From an uncultured Flavobacterium sp. (GTDB taxonomy: Bacteria > Bacteroidota > Bacteroidia > Flavobacteriales > Flavobacteriaceae), in contig NZ_CAMLIX010000091.1 in assembly GCF_946479975.1 (NCBI RefSeq), positions 1 through 18,127 on the forward strand: a DNA stretch of 18,127 nt, given 5' to 3'. The position numbers and the translations under genes were made by a program. This document shows positions 5,985-14,322 of this stretch, one piece after another; positions within the stretch are counted from its first letter, which is position 1, and every line of letters begins with the position of its first letter. A model generated the notes under the pieces. The model had not been told where the DNA came from. It ran no database searches and saw only the letters and a list, made by a program, of their open reading frames with translations.

Positions 5985-5992
5985 TATTTTTG
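5985..5992 (+). promoter_or_regulatory. Candidate -7 element for the formimidoylglutamase gene
   Basis: TATTTTTG, 17 nt before the ATG at 6010, fits TAnnTTTG. No clear -33 TTG is present. Confidence 0.45.
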
Positions 5993-6009
5993 GAAAATAA
6001 ATTTTTTTA

Positions 6010-7047
6010 ATGGAGAAATTAATCCCTTTTACTATAAATGATTTAGCAAAAGTCACAAATCATCGAAGTGGTGAGATAAAGTTTGGAGAAAAAATGATTG
6101 TTATTCCGCCTGGAGCTGACAAATTTAATTTTCTAAAAGAAAGTGAAGCTAAATATGCACTTCTTGGAATTCCCGAAGATATTGGCATACGTGCCAATTT
6201 TGGAAGACCTGGAGCAGCATCTGCATGGCAGGCTGCTATAAAAAGTATCGCAAATATCCAGCACAATAGATTCTGTAAAGGAAGCAACATAATTATTCTA
6301 GGACAAATTAATGTGGCTGACGAAATGCGGGAAGTTGAAAACCTTGACTTTAATGATATTGACGACCGTTCGAAATTAAGTCAGCTGGTTGAAAAAATTG
6401 ACAAAGAAGTTTCTCACATTATTTTCAATGTAATTAAAGCGGGAAAAACACCAATTATTATTGGCGGAGGCCACAACAATGCATACGGAAATATAAAAGG
6501 TGCCGCTTTAGCGAAAGGAAAACCCGTAAACGCGATTAATTTTGATGCTCATTCTGATTTTAGAATTTTAGAAGGACGCCACAGCGGTAACGGTTTTTCA
6601 TATGCTTATGAAGAAGGTTTTTTAAAGAAATATTTCATTTTTGGCCTTCATGAAAATTATACATCAAAGAGCGTTTTAGACATCATTAAAAAACTAGAAG
6701 ACAGAGTTCGCTACAATACGTATGATAGTGTAAACATCAGAAAAGAAAAAGATTTTGACAGAGAAATGATTTCTGCACTTGATTTTGTAAAAAATGATGC
6801 TTTTGGAATTGAAATTGATCTGGATGCTATTCCTAATATTGCCAGCAGTGCCATGACCATCAGCGGTTTTTCTGTAGAAGAACTGCGCCGATTTGTTTCC
6901 TTTTTTGCTGAGCATAAAAATGCAACCTATCTTCATATTTGTGAAGGCGCACCAGATTTGGACAACGCTCCAAATAACAACTTGATTGGTAAACTAATAG
7001 GATATTTAGTAACCGATTTTATCAAAGCAAATATCGAAATAGACTAA
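6010..7047 (+). CDS. hutG: Formimidoylglutamase-like ureohydrolase (arginase family)
   Basis: A 345-aa enzyme of the arginase/agmatinase/formiminoglutamase fold. The binuclear Mn ligands can be read as His155 (GGGHNNA, 152-158), Asp179, His181 and Asp183 (FDAHSDFR), and Asp270 and Asp272 (EIDLDAI). The HEN-type segment FGLHENY (211-217) and CEGAPDLD (311-318) complete the active-site pattern. The GGGHNN form in place of the GGDHS of true arginases, and the nearby hutI, favour formimidoylglutamase: N-formimino-L-glutamate to glutamate plus formamide. Arginase or agmatinase activity cannot be excluded from sequence. It is not in an operon with hutI: an opposite-strand gene and 583 bp of repeats intervene. 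The ATG is preceded by A/T-rich sequence without Shine-Dalgarno. Confidence 0.83.
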   Translation: MEKLIPFTINDLAKVTNHRSGEIKFGEKMIVIPPGADKFNFLKESEAKYALLGIPEDIGIRANFGRPGAASAWQAAIKSIANIQHNRFCKGSNIIILGQINVADEMREVENLDFNDIDDRSKLSQLVEKIDKEVSHIIFNVIKAGKTPIIIGGGHNNAYGNIKGAALAKGKPVNAINFDAHSDFRILEGRHSGNGFSYAYEEGFLKKYFIFGLHENYTSKSVLDIIKKLEDRVRYNTYDSVNIRKEKDFDREMISALDFVKNDAFGIEIDLDAIPNIASSAMTISGFSVEELRRFVSFFAEHKNATYLHICEGAPDLDNAPNNNLIGKLIGYLVTDFIKANIEID

Positions 7048-7051
7048 TTTA

Positions 7052-7089
7052 TTGGCAGAACCAACTTGTAAAACAAGGGGTTTTGCCAA
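7052..7089. repeat. Strong stem-loop downstream of hutG
   Basis: TTGGCAGAACC (7052-7062) pairs with GGTTTTGCCAA (7079-7089, one G.U), and inside it CTTGT pairs with ACAAG around an AAA loop. It starts 4 nt after the hutG stop codon. No T-run follows on the plus strand, so it is either a factor-assisted terminator or an mRNA 3'-end stabiliser. Confidence 0.6.
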
Positions 7090-7128
7090 ATAAAACACAA
7101 TTCAACCCAACGATTAGCCGAATAAAAC

Positions 7129-7136
7129 TATCTTTG
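7129..7136 (+). promoter_or_regulatory. Candidate -7 element for the DEAD-box helicase gene
   Basis: TATCTTTG fits TAnnTTTG. It would give a leader of about 40 nt before the ATG at 7182. Long A/T-rich leaders are common for cold-inducible helicase genes, but nothing specific is visible. Confidence 0.5.
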
Positions 7137-7181
7137 CACGGCATTTTAGTGCTTAAAACTAAAATACTTAATACATAATAT

Positions 7182-8429
7182 ATGTTATTCGAAGATTTAT
7201 CACTTTCAAAAAGTATACAAAGAGCCGTATTTGAAGAAGGCTATTTAAATCCCACTCCTATTCAAGAACAATCTATTCCGATTGTTTTATCTGGAAGAGA
7301 TTTAATTGGCTGTGCGCAGACAGGAACAGGAAAAACGGCTGCATTTGCAATTCCTATTATACATCAATTACACCGAATTGTAGGCTCATCAAAAAAAGCA
7401 AAACAAATTCGTGCGCTTATTGTTACGCCTACGCGTGAACTTGCGGTGCAAATTGGAGAGAGCTTTAACACTTATGGTAAATATACCAATTTAACACAAC
7501 TGACAATTTTCGGTGGAGTTTCTCAGAACCCTCAAGTTGAAGCTTTAAAAAATGGAGTTGACATTTTAGTTGCTACGCCAGGCCGTTTATTGGATCTTCA
7601 TAAACAAGGATTTCTAGATTTCGATCATTTACATACTTTGGTTCTTGACGAAGCAGATCAAATGCTGGATATGGGTTTTATCAACGATGTGAAAAAAATT
7701 GTAAAACTGACTCCAAAAAACAGACAAACATTACTTTTCTCTGCTACAATGCCAATTGCAATTCGCGAACTGGCAGAAATGTTCCTTAAAGATCCAGAAA
7801 AAGTAGAAGTTTCTCCAGTTTCTTCAACAGCTGAAAATGTAGAACAACGCATTTATTTTGTTGATAAAACAGAAAAAAGAAACCTTCTTTATCACTTAAT
7901 TAAAGAAGAAAATTTATCTAACGTACTTGTTTTTTCGAGAACAAAACACGGTGCAGATAATGTTGTAAAAGCACTTCGCAAAAAAGATATTCCGGCAGAA
8001 GCAATTCACGGAGACAAATCGCAAAACGCTAGACAAAGAGTTTTAGACGCTTTTAAAAATAAAGAAGTTGGTGTTTTAGTCGCAACAGATATTGCAGCCA
8101 GAGGAATTGATATTGAACAACTGCCGTACGTAATCAATTTTGATTTACCGAATATTCCCGAAACTTATGTTCACCGTATTGGTCGTACAGGTCGTGCAGG
8201 AAATGGCGGAATTGCAATTTCTTTCTGTGGGAAAGATGAACTTCCGTACTGGAAAGACATTCAGAAATTAATAAAAGTTGATGTAAAAACAATCGCAGAT
8301 CATCCGTATCAGTGGCATTCAGGAAGTCCGGAAGCTGGTGAAAAACCTAAAAGTTCAAACAGAAGCGGTGATGCTCACAAATCGAGAAAATCAAATACTT
8401 CTAAGAAAAATAAAAAGCGCTGGTACTAA
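7182..8429 (+). CDS. DEAD-box ATP-dependent RNA helicase (RhlE-like)
   Basis: A 415-aa cytosolic RNA helicase that uses ATP to unwind RNA in ribosome assembly or RNA decay. All motifs are present: the Q motif PTPIQEQ (24-30), motif I AQTGTGKT (45-52), Ia PTRELA (83-88), GG (111-112), Ib TPGR (132-135), II DEAD (156-159), III SAT (187-189), IV VLVFSRTK (248-255), V ATDIAARGID (301-310) and VI HRIGRTGR (331-338). After about residue 375 comes a short basic, low-complexity tail (SSNRSGDAHKSRKSNTSKKN...KKRWY) typical of RhlE-type RNA-binding extensions. The exact paralogue (RhlE, SrmB, DeaD) cannot be fixed, although the short tail excludes DeaD. Its last codons are part of a terminator stem, and its stop overlaps the stop of the convergent kinase. 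Confidence 0.95.
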   Translation: MLFEDLSLSKSIQRAVFEEGYLNPTPIQEQSIPIVLSGRDLIGCAQTGTGKTAAFAIPIIHQLHRIVGSSKKAKQIRALIVTPTRELAVQIGESFNTYGKYTNLTQLTIFGGVSQNPQVEALKNGVDILVATPGRLLDLHKQGFLDFDHLHTLVLDEADQMLDMGFINDVKKIVKLTPKNRQTLLFSATMPIAIRELAEMFLKDPEKVEVSPVSSTAENVEQRIYFVDKTEKRNLLYHLIKEENLSNVLVFSRTKHGADNVVKALRKKDIPAEAIHGDKSQNARQRVLDAFKNKEVGVLVATDIAARGIDIEQLPYVINFDLPNIPETYVHRIGRTGRAGNGGIAISFCGKDELPYWKDIQKLIKVDVKTIADHPYQWHSGSPEAGEKPKSSNRSGDAHKSRKSNTSKKNKKRWY

Positions 8430-8442
8430 ACAGCGCTTTTTT
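8412..8442. terminator. Bidirectional terminator shared by convergent helicase and kinase genes
   Basis: AAAAAGCGCTG (8412-8422), an 8-nt loop (8423-8430) and CAGCGCTTTTT (8431-8441) form an 11-bp stem. It has a T-run when read on plus and, by symmetry, a T-run when read on minus. Both stop codons (TAA at 8427-8429, TAG at 8426-8428 on minus) lie in the loop, so the arms are coding sequence for the opposite genes. Confidence 0.85.
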
Positions 8443-10609
8443 CTTTTATAAGGTAATTAATGATCTTAAACAATTTTACTGGTTCAAAAGGTTTAATTAT
8501 AATATCATTCATACCAGACGATAAAGCTTCGTCTGTAATCTCATCTTTATCAAAAGCCGTTAACGCCACAATTGGCGTATCTATTCCGGCAAGGCGAATT
8601 CTCTTTGTAGTTTCAAAACCATTCATTAATGGCATATTGATATCCATTAAAATCAAATCAAAAATTTCGTCTTCTAAAATTTCTAGCGCGGCAAAACCGT
8701 CATCAACTACTTTACAAACATAATTGTTCTTTTCGATGATCTTTCTAGTCACAAGCTGATTGATTAAATTATCCTCTACCACTAAAATTTTATAAGCTTC
8801 AAAAGAAGTTAAATCTACCTCTATTTCATCAATAATACTTTGGGTTTTGGCAAGATCATGTTCAAATCCAATTTCAAACGAAAAGGATGTTCCCTGTCCA
8901 AGATCACTCACAAGGGTAATCGAACTTCCAAAAAGACCTAAAAGCCTTTTGACAATACTTAATCCAAGACCGGTTCCTTGATAATCTGCATCTTTTCTTC
9001 CAACTTGAACAAATTTCTCAAAAATCTTACTTTGATCTACAATAGCAATTCCAACTCCATTGTCTCGAATCAAAAAATCTAAGTAGTTCATTTTTTCATC
9101 TACTCTGCTTAATCTGACGATTATTTCTACCTGCCCGTTTTTTGTAAATTTCAATGCATTACTCACCAAGTTCATCAAAATTTGAGATAATCGAAGTTTA
9201 TCACCAATTAAATATTCAGGAATATCAGAATCAATATCAATTGAAATTTTATTGTTGTTTTTTTGAGAAAGGAAAGAAAGCGAGTTTTTTATCACTATAA
9301 TTTCGTCTGAAATATTAAATGTCAAATTTTCGAGAACGATTTTATTTTCTTCAATTTTATTGATCTGAAGAATGTCATTTACAAGCGATAAAAGATATCG
9401 AGCAGAAAATTTTAATGAACTCAAATGCTGGCTTCTAGAAAGTTCTTTATGTTCTTCTAGCAGCATATTTGTAATTCCTACCACACCATAGAGGGGCGTG
9501 CGTAATTCGTGGCTGATTGTTGAAATAAATTGTGTTTTAAGCAAAGAGGCTTCCTCTGCAATTTCTTTTGCTTTTACGAGTTCTAAATTGTGTCTTTTCT
9601 TAAATCGAATGTTTTTTACTAATGTTATAATTAAAAACAAAAGAATCAAAGAAATCAGGATAAACAGAATTACAATAATTTTTGATTTCTTAAGACTTTG
9701 AGATTGTTCGTCTTTCTCATTTTCAATTTTATTAATCTGCCTTTTGTATTCGTCGAGCTCAACTCCTATTCCGGCAATTGATGCTTTTTTAAGTTTTCTT
9801 AAACTGTAAATTTCCTCAGAGATAGCGTTGTGATTTACCAAAGCCTGATACGCTTCTTTGTGCTTTTTTATTTTATTTAGAAAGATTGAATATTCAAGAT
9901 AAGCGCTTGATAAATCTGTTTTTTCCTGAGATTTTTTTCCCGCTTCAATAGCGCTTAAAAAATAGATATTTGCGGCGTTATTTTCATTTTTATGACTTAG
10001 GTAAATACCGTTAAGCATATCCACAATAACTTCTGTCGAACCGTCGCTGTATTTGTTTTTTGCACTATTTAAATACTTCAAAAACAAATATCCTTGATCA
10101 AAATTTTTAATATCAAAATACGCCCATGTAATATTTACATTAGCAAAATAAACCTCTTTTAAATCATTTATTTTAAGTGCGTAAGCAACCGATTTTTTGT
10201 AATAACGAATTCCTTCATCAAATTCTTTCTTTTCGAAACAATACATATTACCTAAGTTGTTATAGATATTGCATTTTAAAGAATCATTGGTCGTTTTATC
10301 AGCATAATAAAGACTTTTTTTGTAGAAGAAAATTGCTTTATCAAAGTCTGTGAGTTCGTTGTAGTTGGTTGCGATAATATTGTAGGAACGCGAAATTAAA
10401 CAGTAATCCTTAATTAAAGTTGCGGCATTAAGTACCGTTCTTGAGATTTTGAGCGACTGCTCGAAATTGGATTCTTTAAAATTTAAAAGGGCGCTTTTTA
10501 CCAGTTTATCGAGCTTTGGATCGGTGTTACAATTAGATTGTGCTATAGCCGAATTGGCACAGGTATTCAGTGCAAAAAGTAGAAGTAAAAAAATCCGTAT
10601 TTGGGGCAT
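8426..10609 (-). CDS. Hybrid sensor histidine kinase with periplasmic TPR domain and C-terminal receiver
   Basis: A 727-aa membrane protein. A signal peptide with likely cleavage after AIA (residue 23) precedes a periplasmic region, 24-305, of TPR-like helical repeats (for example SYNIIATNYNELTDFDKAIFFY and NNLGNMYCFEKKEFDEGIRYY, split at 100). A coiled coil leads into a transmembrane helix at about 311-331. The HisKA domain has SHELRTP with phospho-acceptor His367. The HATPase domain has N-box N480/N484 (LMNLVSNALKFT), DNGVG (516-520), F-box 530-533 and GTGLGL (545-550). The receiver has the acidic pair Glu612/Asp613, phospho-acceptor Asp656 (LMDINMP), Thr684 and Lys706 (IKPFE). It therefore senses an unknown periplasmic cue and passes phosphate internally. 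No DNA-binding output domain or partner regulator is nearby. The promoter is at 10627-10634. Confidence 0.93.
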   Translation of the reverse strand: MPQIRIFLLLLFALNTCANSAIAQSNCNTDPKLDKLVKSALLNFKESNFEQSLKISRTVLNAATLIKDYCLISRSYNIIATNYNELTDFDKAIFFYKKSLYYADKTTNDSLKCNIYNNLGNMYCFEKKEFDEGIRYYKKSVAYALKINDLKEVYFANVNITWAYFDIKNFDQGYLFLKYLNSAKNKYSDGSTEVIVDMLNGIYLSHKNENNAANIYFLSAIEAGKKSQEKTDLSSAYLEYSIFLNKIKKHKEAYQALVNHNAISEEIYSLRKLKKASIAGIGVELDEYKRQINKIENEKDEQSQSLKKSKIIVILFILISLILLFLIITLVKNIRFKKRHNLELVKAKEIAEEASLLKTQFISTISHELRTPLYGVVGITNMLLEEHKELSRSQHLSSLKFSARYLLSLVNDILQINKIEENKIVLENLTFNISDEIIVIKNSLSFLSQKNNNKISIDIDSDIPEYLIGDKLRLSQILMNLVSNALKFTKNGQVEIIVRLSRVDEKMNYLDFLIRDNGVGIAIVDQSKIFEKFVQVGRKDADYQGTGLGLSIVKRLLGLFGSSITLVSDLGQGTSFSFEIGFEHDLAKTQSIIDEIEVDLTSFEAYKILVVEDNLINQLVTRKIIEKNNYVCKVVDDGFAALEILEDEIFDLILMDINMPLMNGFETTKRIRLAGIDTPIVALTAFDKDEITDEALSSGMNDIIIKPFEPVKLFKIINYLIKEKSAV

Positions 10610-10626
10610 AAATCGGCTAATTTGCC

Positions 10627-10634
10627 CAAATATA
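10627..10634 (-). promoter_or_regulatory. Candidate -7 element for the hybrid kinase gene
   Basis: The minus strand has TATATTTG, 17 nt before the start codon at 10609. No -33 TTG is at the usual distance: the terminator of the upstream symporter gene occupies that region. Confidence 0.5.
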
Positions 10635-10640
10635 CACTTT

Positions 10641-10681
10641 AAAATAAATAAAAGCTGTTTTTCAAATAAAAATACAGCTTT
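10641..10681 (-). terminator. Terminator downstream of the symporter gene
   Basis: On the minus strand, AAAGCTG (10675-10681) plus a T-run pairs with AAAAA-CAGCTTT (10651-10657 being the outer arm), followed by TTATTTATTTT. It is about 135 nt downstream of the symporter stop and directly upstream of the kinase promoter. Confidence 0.55.
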
Positions 10682-10720
10682 CCCATTAGTTTTTAGAACA
10701 CTAGGTCTAATTTATAAAAT

Positions 10721-10779
10721 TTTTCCGCCACAAATTCACTGATTTTATTTGAAATAATCTGCGAATTTGTGACGGAAAA
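10721..10779. repeat. Long palindrome (REP-like)
   Basis: TTTTCCGCCACAAATTC (10721-10737) pairs with GAATTTGTGACGGAAAA (10763-10779) with one non-matching position, which is G.U when read on minus. An inner GATTtTATTT/AAATaATC stem extends it. It lies 38 nt after the symporter stop codon and may help end or stabilise that mRNA. The composition is like the palindrome at 3134-3192. Confidence 0.7.
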
Positions 10780-10816
10780 CTATAAGCTCAACGCTACTAT
10801 TTTAATGCTGAAAAAT

Positions 10817-12079
10817 TTATTCTTTACCTTCTTCCCATTGTCCAACAACAGAAGTTGCTAATGCATTTCCAAGTACATTTGTAGCACTTCTAAACATATC
10901 ACAAAAGTGGTCAATTGGCAAAATCAAAGCAATTCCCTCAATCGGAATATCAAACATTCCACAAGTTGCTGCTACCACAACCAAACTGGCTCTAGGCACA
11001 CCTGCAATACCTTTACTGGTAAGCATTAAAACCAAAAGCATTGCCATTTGAGTTCCTAGATCCAAATGCACGTTGTAGAACTGTGCGATAAAGATACTGG
11101 CAAATGTCATATACATCATACTTCCGTCGAGGTTAAACGAATAACCAAGTGGCAGCATAAAAGAAACAATTTTATCTTTTACTCCAAATGCTTCTAATTC
11201 TTCTGTTAACTTAGGAAATACAGCTTCACTACTTGTGGTTCCAAAAGCAATTGCCAATGGTCCCATTATACGCTTTAACAATTCTGTCATTCTTCCCTTT
11301 AAGAAAATATAACCCACAGCAATAAGAATAATCCACAAAGTACTGATACCGATTAAAAATGATCCGAAAAATTTAAAATAAGTAATTACTAATTCTTCTG
11401 CATCTCTGATAGCAAATACGGCTGCAATGGCACCAAAAACTCCAATTGGAGCAAAGTTCATTACATAATTTACCATTTTCAAAACAATATGAGACAACTT
11501 ATCAAAAGCGTTAATAATTGGTTTTACAGTAGATCCTAAAGAAGCTGCCGCCAATCCGAAGAAAATTGAAAAAACTACAATCTGCAGAATCTCATTGGTT
11601 GCCATAGCTTCAACAATACTTTTGGGTACGATATGTTCAACAAAATTATCAAAAGACAGGTTTTGTGTTTTTCCCGTAACTTCAGATGCTGCCGCCATAT
11701 CAACGTGATCCAGCTTTAAACCAACACCAGGCTGCAAAACATTTACATAAAACAATCCAATTAAAAGCGAAATAAACGAAGCAGTAAAAAACCATCCAAT
11801 AGCTTTTCCTCCAATTCTTCCCACGGTTTTAATATCTCCCAATTTTGCAATTCCCACTACCAAAGTGGTAAAAACTAACGGAGAAATAATCATTTGCACC
11901 AATCGAATAAAGACAGTTGCCAGCATTTTTATTTTACTGCTAAATGCCTGCGCTGCTTCGGGTGAAATGCTGTTGTGCAGTATAATTCCTAAAATAGCTC
12001 CAAGAAACATTGCAATTATGATCTGCCCTGTTAATCCCTTTAGAAATGATGTTTTTTTAGTTTCTGTAACTTCTTGCAT
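10817..12079 (-). CDS. Dicarboxylate/amino acid:cation symporter (DAACS family, GltP/DctA-like)
   Basis: A 420-aa inner-membrane transporter with eight transmembrane helices and two re-entrant loops. Family signatures: the serine-rich hairpin TTSSEAVFPK (281-290), NLDG in GYSFNLDGS (312-320), the second hairpin LTSKGIAGVP (353-362), and the substrate/cation site ILPIDHFCDMFRSATNVLGN (Asp390, Asp394, Arg397, Thr400, Asn401). Arg397 in helix 8 is the residue that holds the side-chain carboxylate in glutamate, aspartate and C4-dicarboxylate transporters, so an acidic substrate is likely. Na+ or H+ coupling cannot be told. Length is normal for the family. The start codon is 53 nt downstream of aroC, with a hairpin between. 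No full promoter is visible in the gap, so partial read-through from aroC is possible. Confidence 0.92.
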   Translation of the reverse strand: MQEVTETKKTSFLKGLTGQIIIAMFLGAILGIILHNSISPEAAQAFSSKIKMLATVFIRLVQMIISPLVFTTLVVGIAKLGDIKTVGRIGGKAIGWFFTASFISLLIGLFYVNVLQPGVGLKLDHVDMAAASEVTGKTQNLSFDNFVEHIVPKSIVEAMATNEILQIVVFSIFFGLAAASLGSTVKPIINAFDKLSHIVLKMVNYVMNFAPIGVFGAIAAVFAIRDAEELVITYFKFFGSFLIGISTLWIILIAVGYIFLKGRMTELLKRIMGPLAIAFGTTSSEAVFPKLTEELEAFGVKDKIVSFMLPLGYSFNLDGSMMYMTFASIFIAQFYNVHLDLGTQMAMLLVLMLTSKGIAGVPRASLVVVAATCGMFDIPIEGIALILPIDHFCDMFRSATNVLGNALATSVVGQWEEGKE

Positions 12080-12105
12080 TAATTTATTTTTTGATTATTA
12101 AAAAC

Positions 12106-12126
12106 ATAAGACCCTCACTGTCTTAT
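12106..12126. terminator. Short hairpin between aroC and the symporter gene
   Basis: ATAAGAC (12106-12112), a 7-nt loop and GTCTTAT (12120-12126) begin 7 nt after the aroC stop. On minus it is followed by GTTTTTAAT, a weak T-run, so it may be a partial terminator or attenuator for aroC transcripts entering the symporter gene. Confidence 0.5.
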
Positions 12127-12132
12127 TTTTTA

Positions 12133-13191
12133 TTAATATGTTTTGTTGATCAAATAAAAATCAGCCAAAACAATTGCGGCCATTGCTTCTACGATTGGCA
12201 CTGCGCGAGGCACTACACATGGGTCATGACGTCCTTTTCCTGTCATTGGTGTAATGTTACCTTTATTATCTAATGAATCCTGAGTCTGCATAATGGTTGC
12301 CACAGGTTTAAAAGCTACTCTAAAATAAATATCCATTCCGTTGCTGATTCCACCTTGGATTCCTCCAGAAAGATTTGTTTTTGTAGTTCCGTCAGTATTA
12401 TATAAGTCGTTGTGTTCACTTCCTTTCATTTCAGAACCAGAAAAACCACTTCCGTACTCAAAACCTTTTACTGCATTTATAGAAAGCATTGCTTTTCCTA
12501 ATTCTGCGTGAAGTTTATCAAAAACCGGTTCTCCTAAACCAACGGGAACATTTTGAATTACACAAGATACAACACCTCCAACGGTATCACCTTGTTTACG
12601 GATATCACGAATATATTCTTCCATAATCGCTGCCGATTTTTCGTCTGGACAACGAACAGGATTACTTTCAATTTTCGAAAAATCCAATTCTTGATACGGT
12701 GTTTCTAAATGAATTGGACCAACTGAAGAAACGTAAGCATTGATCTTAATTTCAGGAAGCATTTGTTTTGCAATTGCCCCAGCCACTACTCTACTTGCAG
12801 TTTCTCTAGCGGAACTTCTTCCGCCGCCACGATAATCACGAAAGCCGTATTTCTGATCATAAACATAATCAGCGTGGCTCGGTCTGTAATTGTCTTTTAT
12901 ATGAGAGTAATCATCAGATTTTTGATTGGTATTTGGAATAATAAAACCAATTGGAGTTCCAGTAGTTTTTCCTTCAAAAATTCCAGATAAAAACTGAACT
13001 GCATCTGGTTCTTTTCTTTGAGTAACAATTGCCGATTGTCCGGGCTTTCTACGAGCCATATCCAATTCAATTGCTTCAAAATCTAATGTTATTCCTGAAG
13101 GACATCCGTCGATAATGCCGCCTAAAGCTTCACCGTGAGATTCTCCAAATGTTGTTACTTTATATAGTGTGCCGAAGCTGTTTCCTGCCAT
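12133..13191 (-). CDS. aroC: Chorismate synthase
   Basis: A 352-aa cytosolic enzyme that forms chorismate from 5-enolpyruvylshikimate-3-phosphate using reduced FMN, the last step of the shikimate pathway. The diagnostic segments are all present: FGESHG (15-20) with the catalytic His19, RRKPGQS (47-53), RPSHADY (103-109), the FMN loop [17 protein letters not shown] (122-138), [11 protein letters not shown] (237-247), [10 protein letters not shown] (276-285), and [17 protein letters not shown] (321-337) with the second catalytic His322. Length is typical. The next gene on the strand is the symporter, with no functional link evident. A TACATTTG promoter element lies just upstream. Confidence 0.97.
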   Translation of the reverse strand: MAGNSFGTLYKVTTFGESHGEALGGIIDGCPSGITLDFEAIELDMARRKPGQSAIVTQRKEPDAVQFLSGIFEGKTTGTPIGFIIPNTNQKSDDYSHIKDNYRPSHADYVYDQKYGFRDYRGGGRSSARETASRVVAGAIAKQMLPEIKINAYVSSVGPIHLETPYQELDFSKIESNPVRCPDEKSAAIMEEYIRDIRKQGDTVGGVVSCVIQNVPVGLGEPVFDKLHAELGKAMLSINAVKGFEYGSGFSGSEMKGSEHNDLYNTDGTTKTNLSGGIQGGISNGMDIYFRVAFKPVATIMQTQDSLDNKGNITPMTGKGRHDPCVVPRAVPIVEAMAAIVLADFYLINKTY

Positions 13192-13207
13192 TGTGTTTTG
13201 TTTTGAG

Positions 13208-13215
13208 CAAATGTA
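13208..13215 (-). promoter_or_regulatory. Candidate -7 element for aroC
   Basis: The minus strand has TACATTTG, 16 nt before the start codon at 13191, fitting TAnnTTTG. No clear -33 TTG is present. Confidence 0.5.
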
Positions 13216-13379
13216 AGTTTTATGAATTAAATTAAAAAATTTAAAACTGGTATTATTAACGAAACATTAAATGGATTAAAAATCACAATTTGGTAAAATT
13301 ATCCTGCTTTTGATAACCTTTTGATAAAATAAAATCTCTCATAATTTCTTTCATTTGTAAAACTTCAAATCAAGAAAAA

Positions 13380-14201
13380 TTGAAAAAAAGAAATGTCGAG
13401 CTGGTCGTTCTTTCAGATGTTCATTTAGGAACTTACGGAAGTCATGCAAAGGAATTAAACAACTATCTTTCAAGCATTAAACCCAAAACTTTAGTCTTAA
13501 ACGGCGATATAATAGATGCTTGGCAGTTTAGAAAATCGTACTTTCCAAAAGCACATTTAAGAGTTATTCAACGCATTATCGGAATGGCTTCTAAAGGAAC
13601 AAAAGTGTATTATATTACTGGAAATCACGACGAAATACTTCGAAAATTCAGCGATATGAATATGGGTAATTTTGCTCTAGTCGATAAATTGGTTTTAGAA
13701 TTAGACGACAAAAAAGCCTGGATTTTCCACGGAGATGTTTTTGATGCATCTGTACAGCACTCAAAATGGATTGCAAAATTGGGCGGATTAGGTTATGATT
13801 ATTTAATTTTAATGAATCGATTTGTAAACTGGTTTCTGGCAAAACTTGGCCGTGAACCATATTCGTTTTCTAAAAAAATCAAAGCCAGCGTAAAAAAAGC
13901 AGTTAAATTTATTTCTGATTTTGAAACCACTGCAACCGATCTTGCAATTGAGAAAAATTACGATTATGTAATCTGCGGTCATATTCATGAACCAAAGATC
14001 AGCACTATCGAAAACAAATACGGTTCTACCTTATATCTTAATTCTGGCGATTGGGTAGAAAACTTAACTGCACTGGAATATCATAAAAAACGATGGAAGT
14101 TATTCTCATATAAAGCAAGTAATTTTGTGGAGGAAGAAAACCTATTCGAGATGGAGGATATATTGACTTCACAGCTTATTTCTTCTATCATATTAAAATA
14201 A
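13380..14201 (+). CDS. LpxH-like metallophosphoesterase (UDP-2,3-diacylglucosamine diphosphatase family)
   Basis: A 273-aa calcineurin-type phosphoesterase. Metal-binding motifs: Asp13/His15 (SDVHLG), Asp43 (NGDIIDAW), Asn82/His83 (GNHDE), His117 (HGDVFD), and His201/His203 (CGHIHEP). This order and the GDIIDAW form match the COG2908 group, which includes LpxH; LpxH removes UMP from UDP-2,3-diacylglucosamine in lipid A synthesis. Against a firm LpxH call, GNHD replaces the GNRD of classical LpxH, so another phosphoester substrate is possible. The start must be the TTG at 13380 or further upstream: the next in-frame ATG lies near residue 69, beyond three metal-binding motifs. No in-frame ATG exists back to the stop at 13314. 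The gene is probably single, followed by a plus-strand beta-barrel gene with its own promoter. Confidence 0.82.
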   Translation: MKKRNVELVVLSDVHLGTYGSHAKELNNYLSSIKPKTLVLNGDIIDAWQFRKSYFPKAHLRVIQRIIGMASKGTKVYYITGNHDEILRKFSDMNMGNFALVDKLVLELDDKKAWIFHGDVFDASVQHSKWIAKLGGLGYDYLILMNRFVNWFLAKLGREPYSFSKKIKASVKKAVKFISDFETTATDLAIEKNYDYVICGHIHEPKISTIENKYGSTLYLNSGDWVENLTALEYHKKRWKLFSYKASNFVEEENLFEMEDILTSQLISSIILK

Positions 14202-14292
14202 GATTTTAACATTTAGATTTCAAAAATCAATAAAATGTAAATTATATAACAATTTTCAAAAATTTTATACGTTTTCATCCAGACTGTAATAA

Positions 14293-14300
14293 TACATTTG
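14293..14300 (+). promoter_or_regulatory. Candidate -7 element for the beta-barrel protein gene
   Basis: TACATTTG, 22 nt before the ATG at 14323, fits TAnnTTTG. GTTTTC is found in place of TTG about 19 nt upstream. Confidence 0.5.
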
Positions 14301-14322
14301 ACAAAAATAATTTAACCATTTT

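Noticed and set aside
6694..6936. Minus-strand frame inside the hutG-like gene
   Set aside because: It lies opposite the metal-binding region of a clear enzyme; a shadow.
8426..10609. Kinase acting with an adjacent response regulator
   Set aside because: No separate regulator gene is adjacent; the only receiver is fused to the kinase.
12763..12990. Plus-strand frame inside aroC
   Set aside because: It is opposite the FMN-binding loop of chorismate synthase; a shadow with biased Ser/Ile content.
13380..13586. Start of the metallophosphoesterase at an internal ATG near residue 69
   Set aside because: That would remove the DVHLG and GDIIDAW metal-binding motifs, so the TTG start is required.
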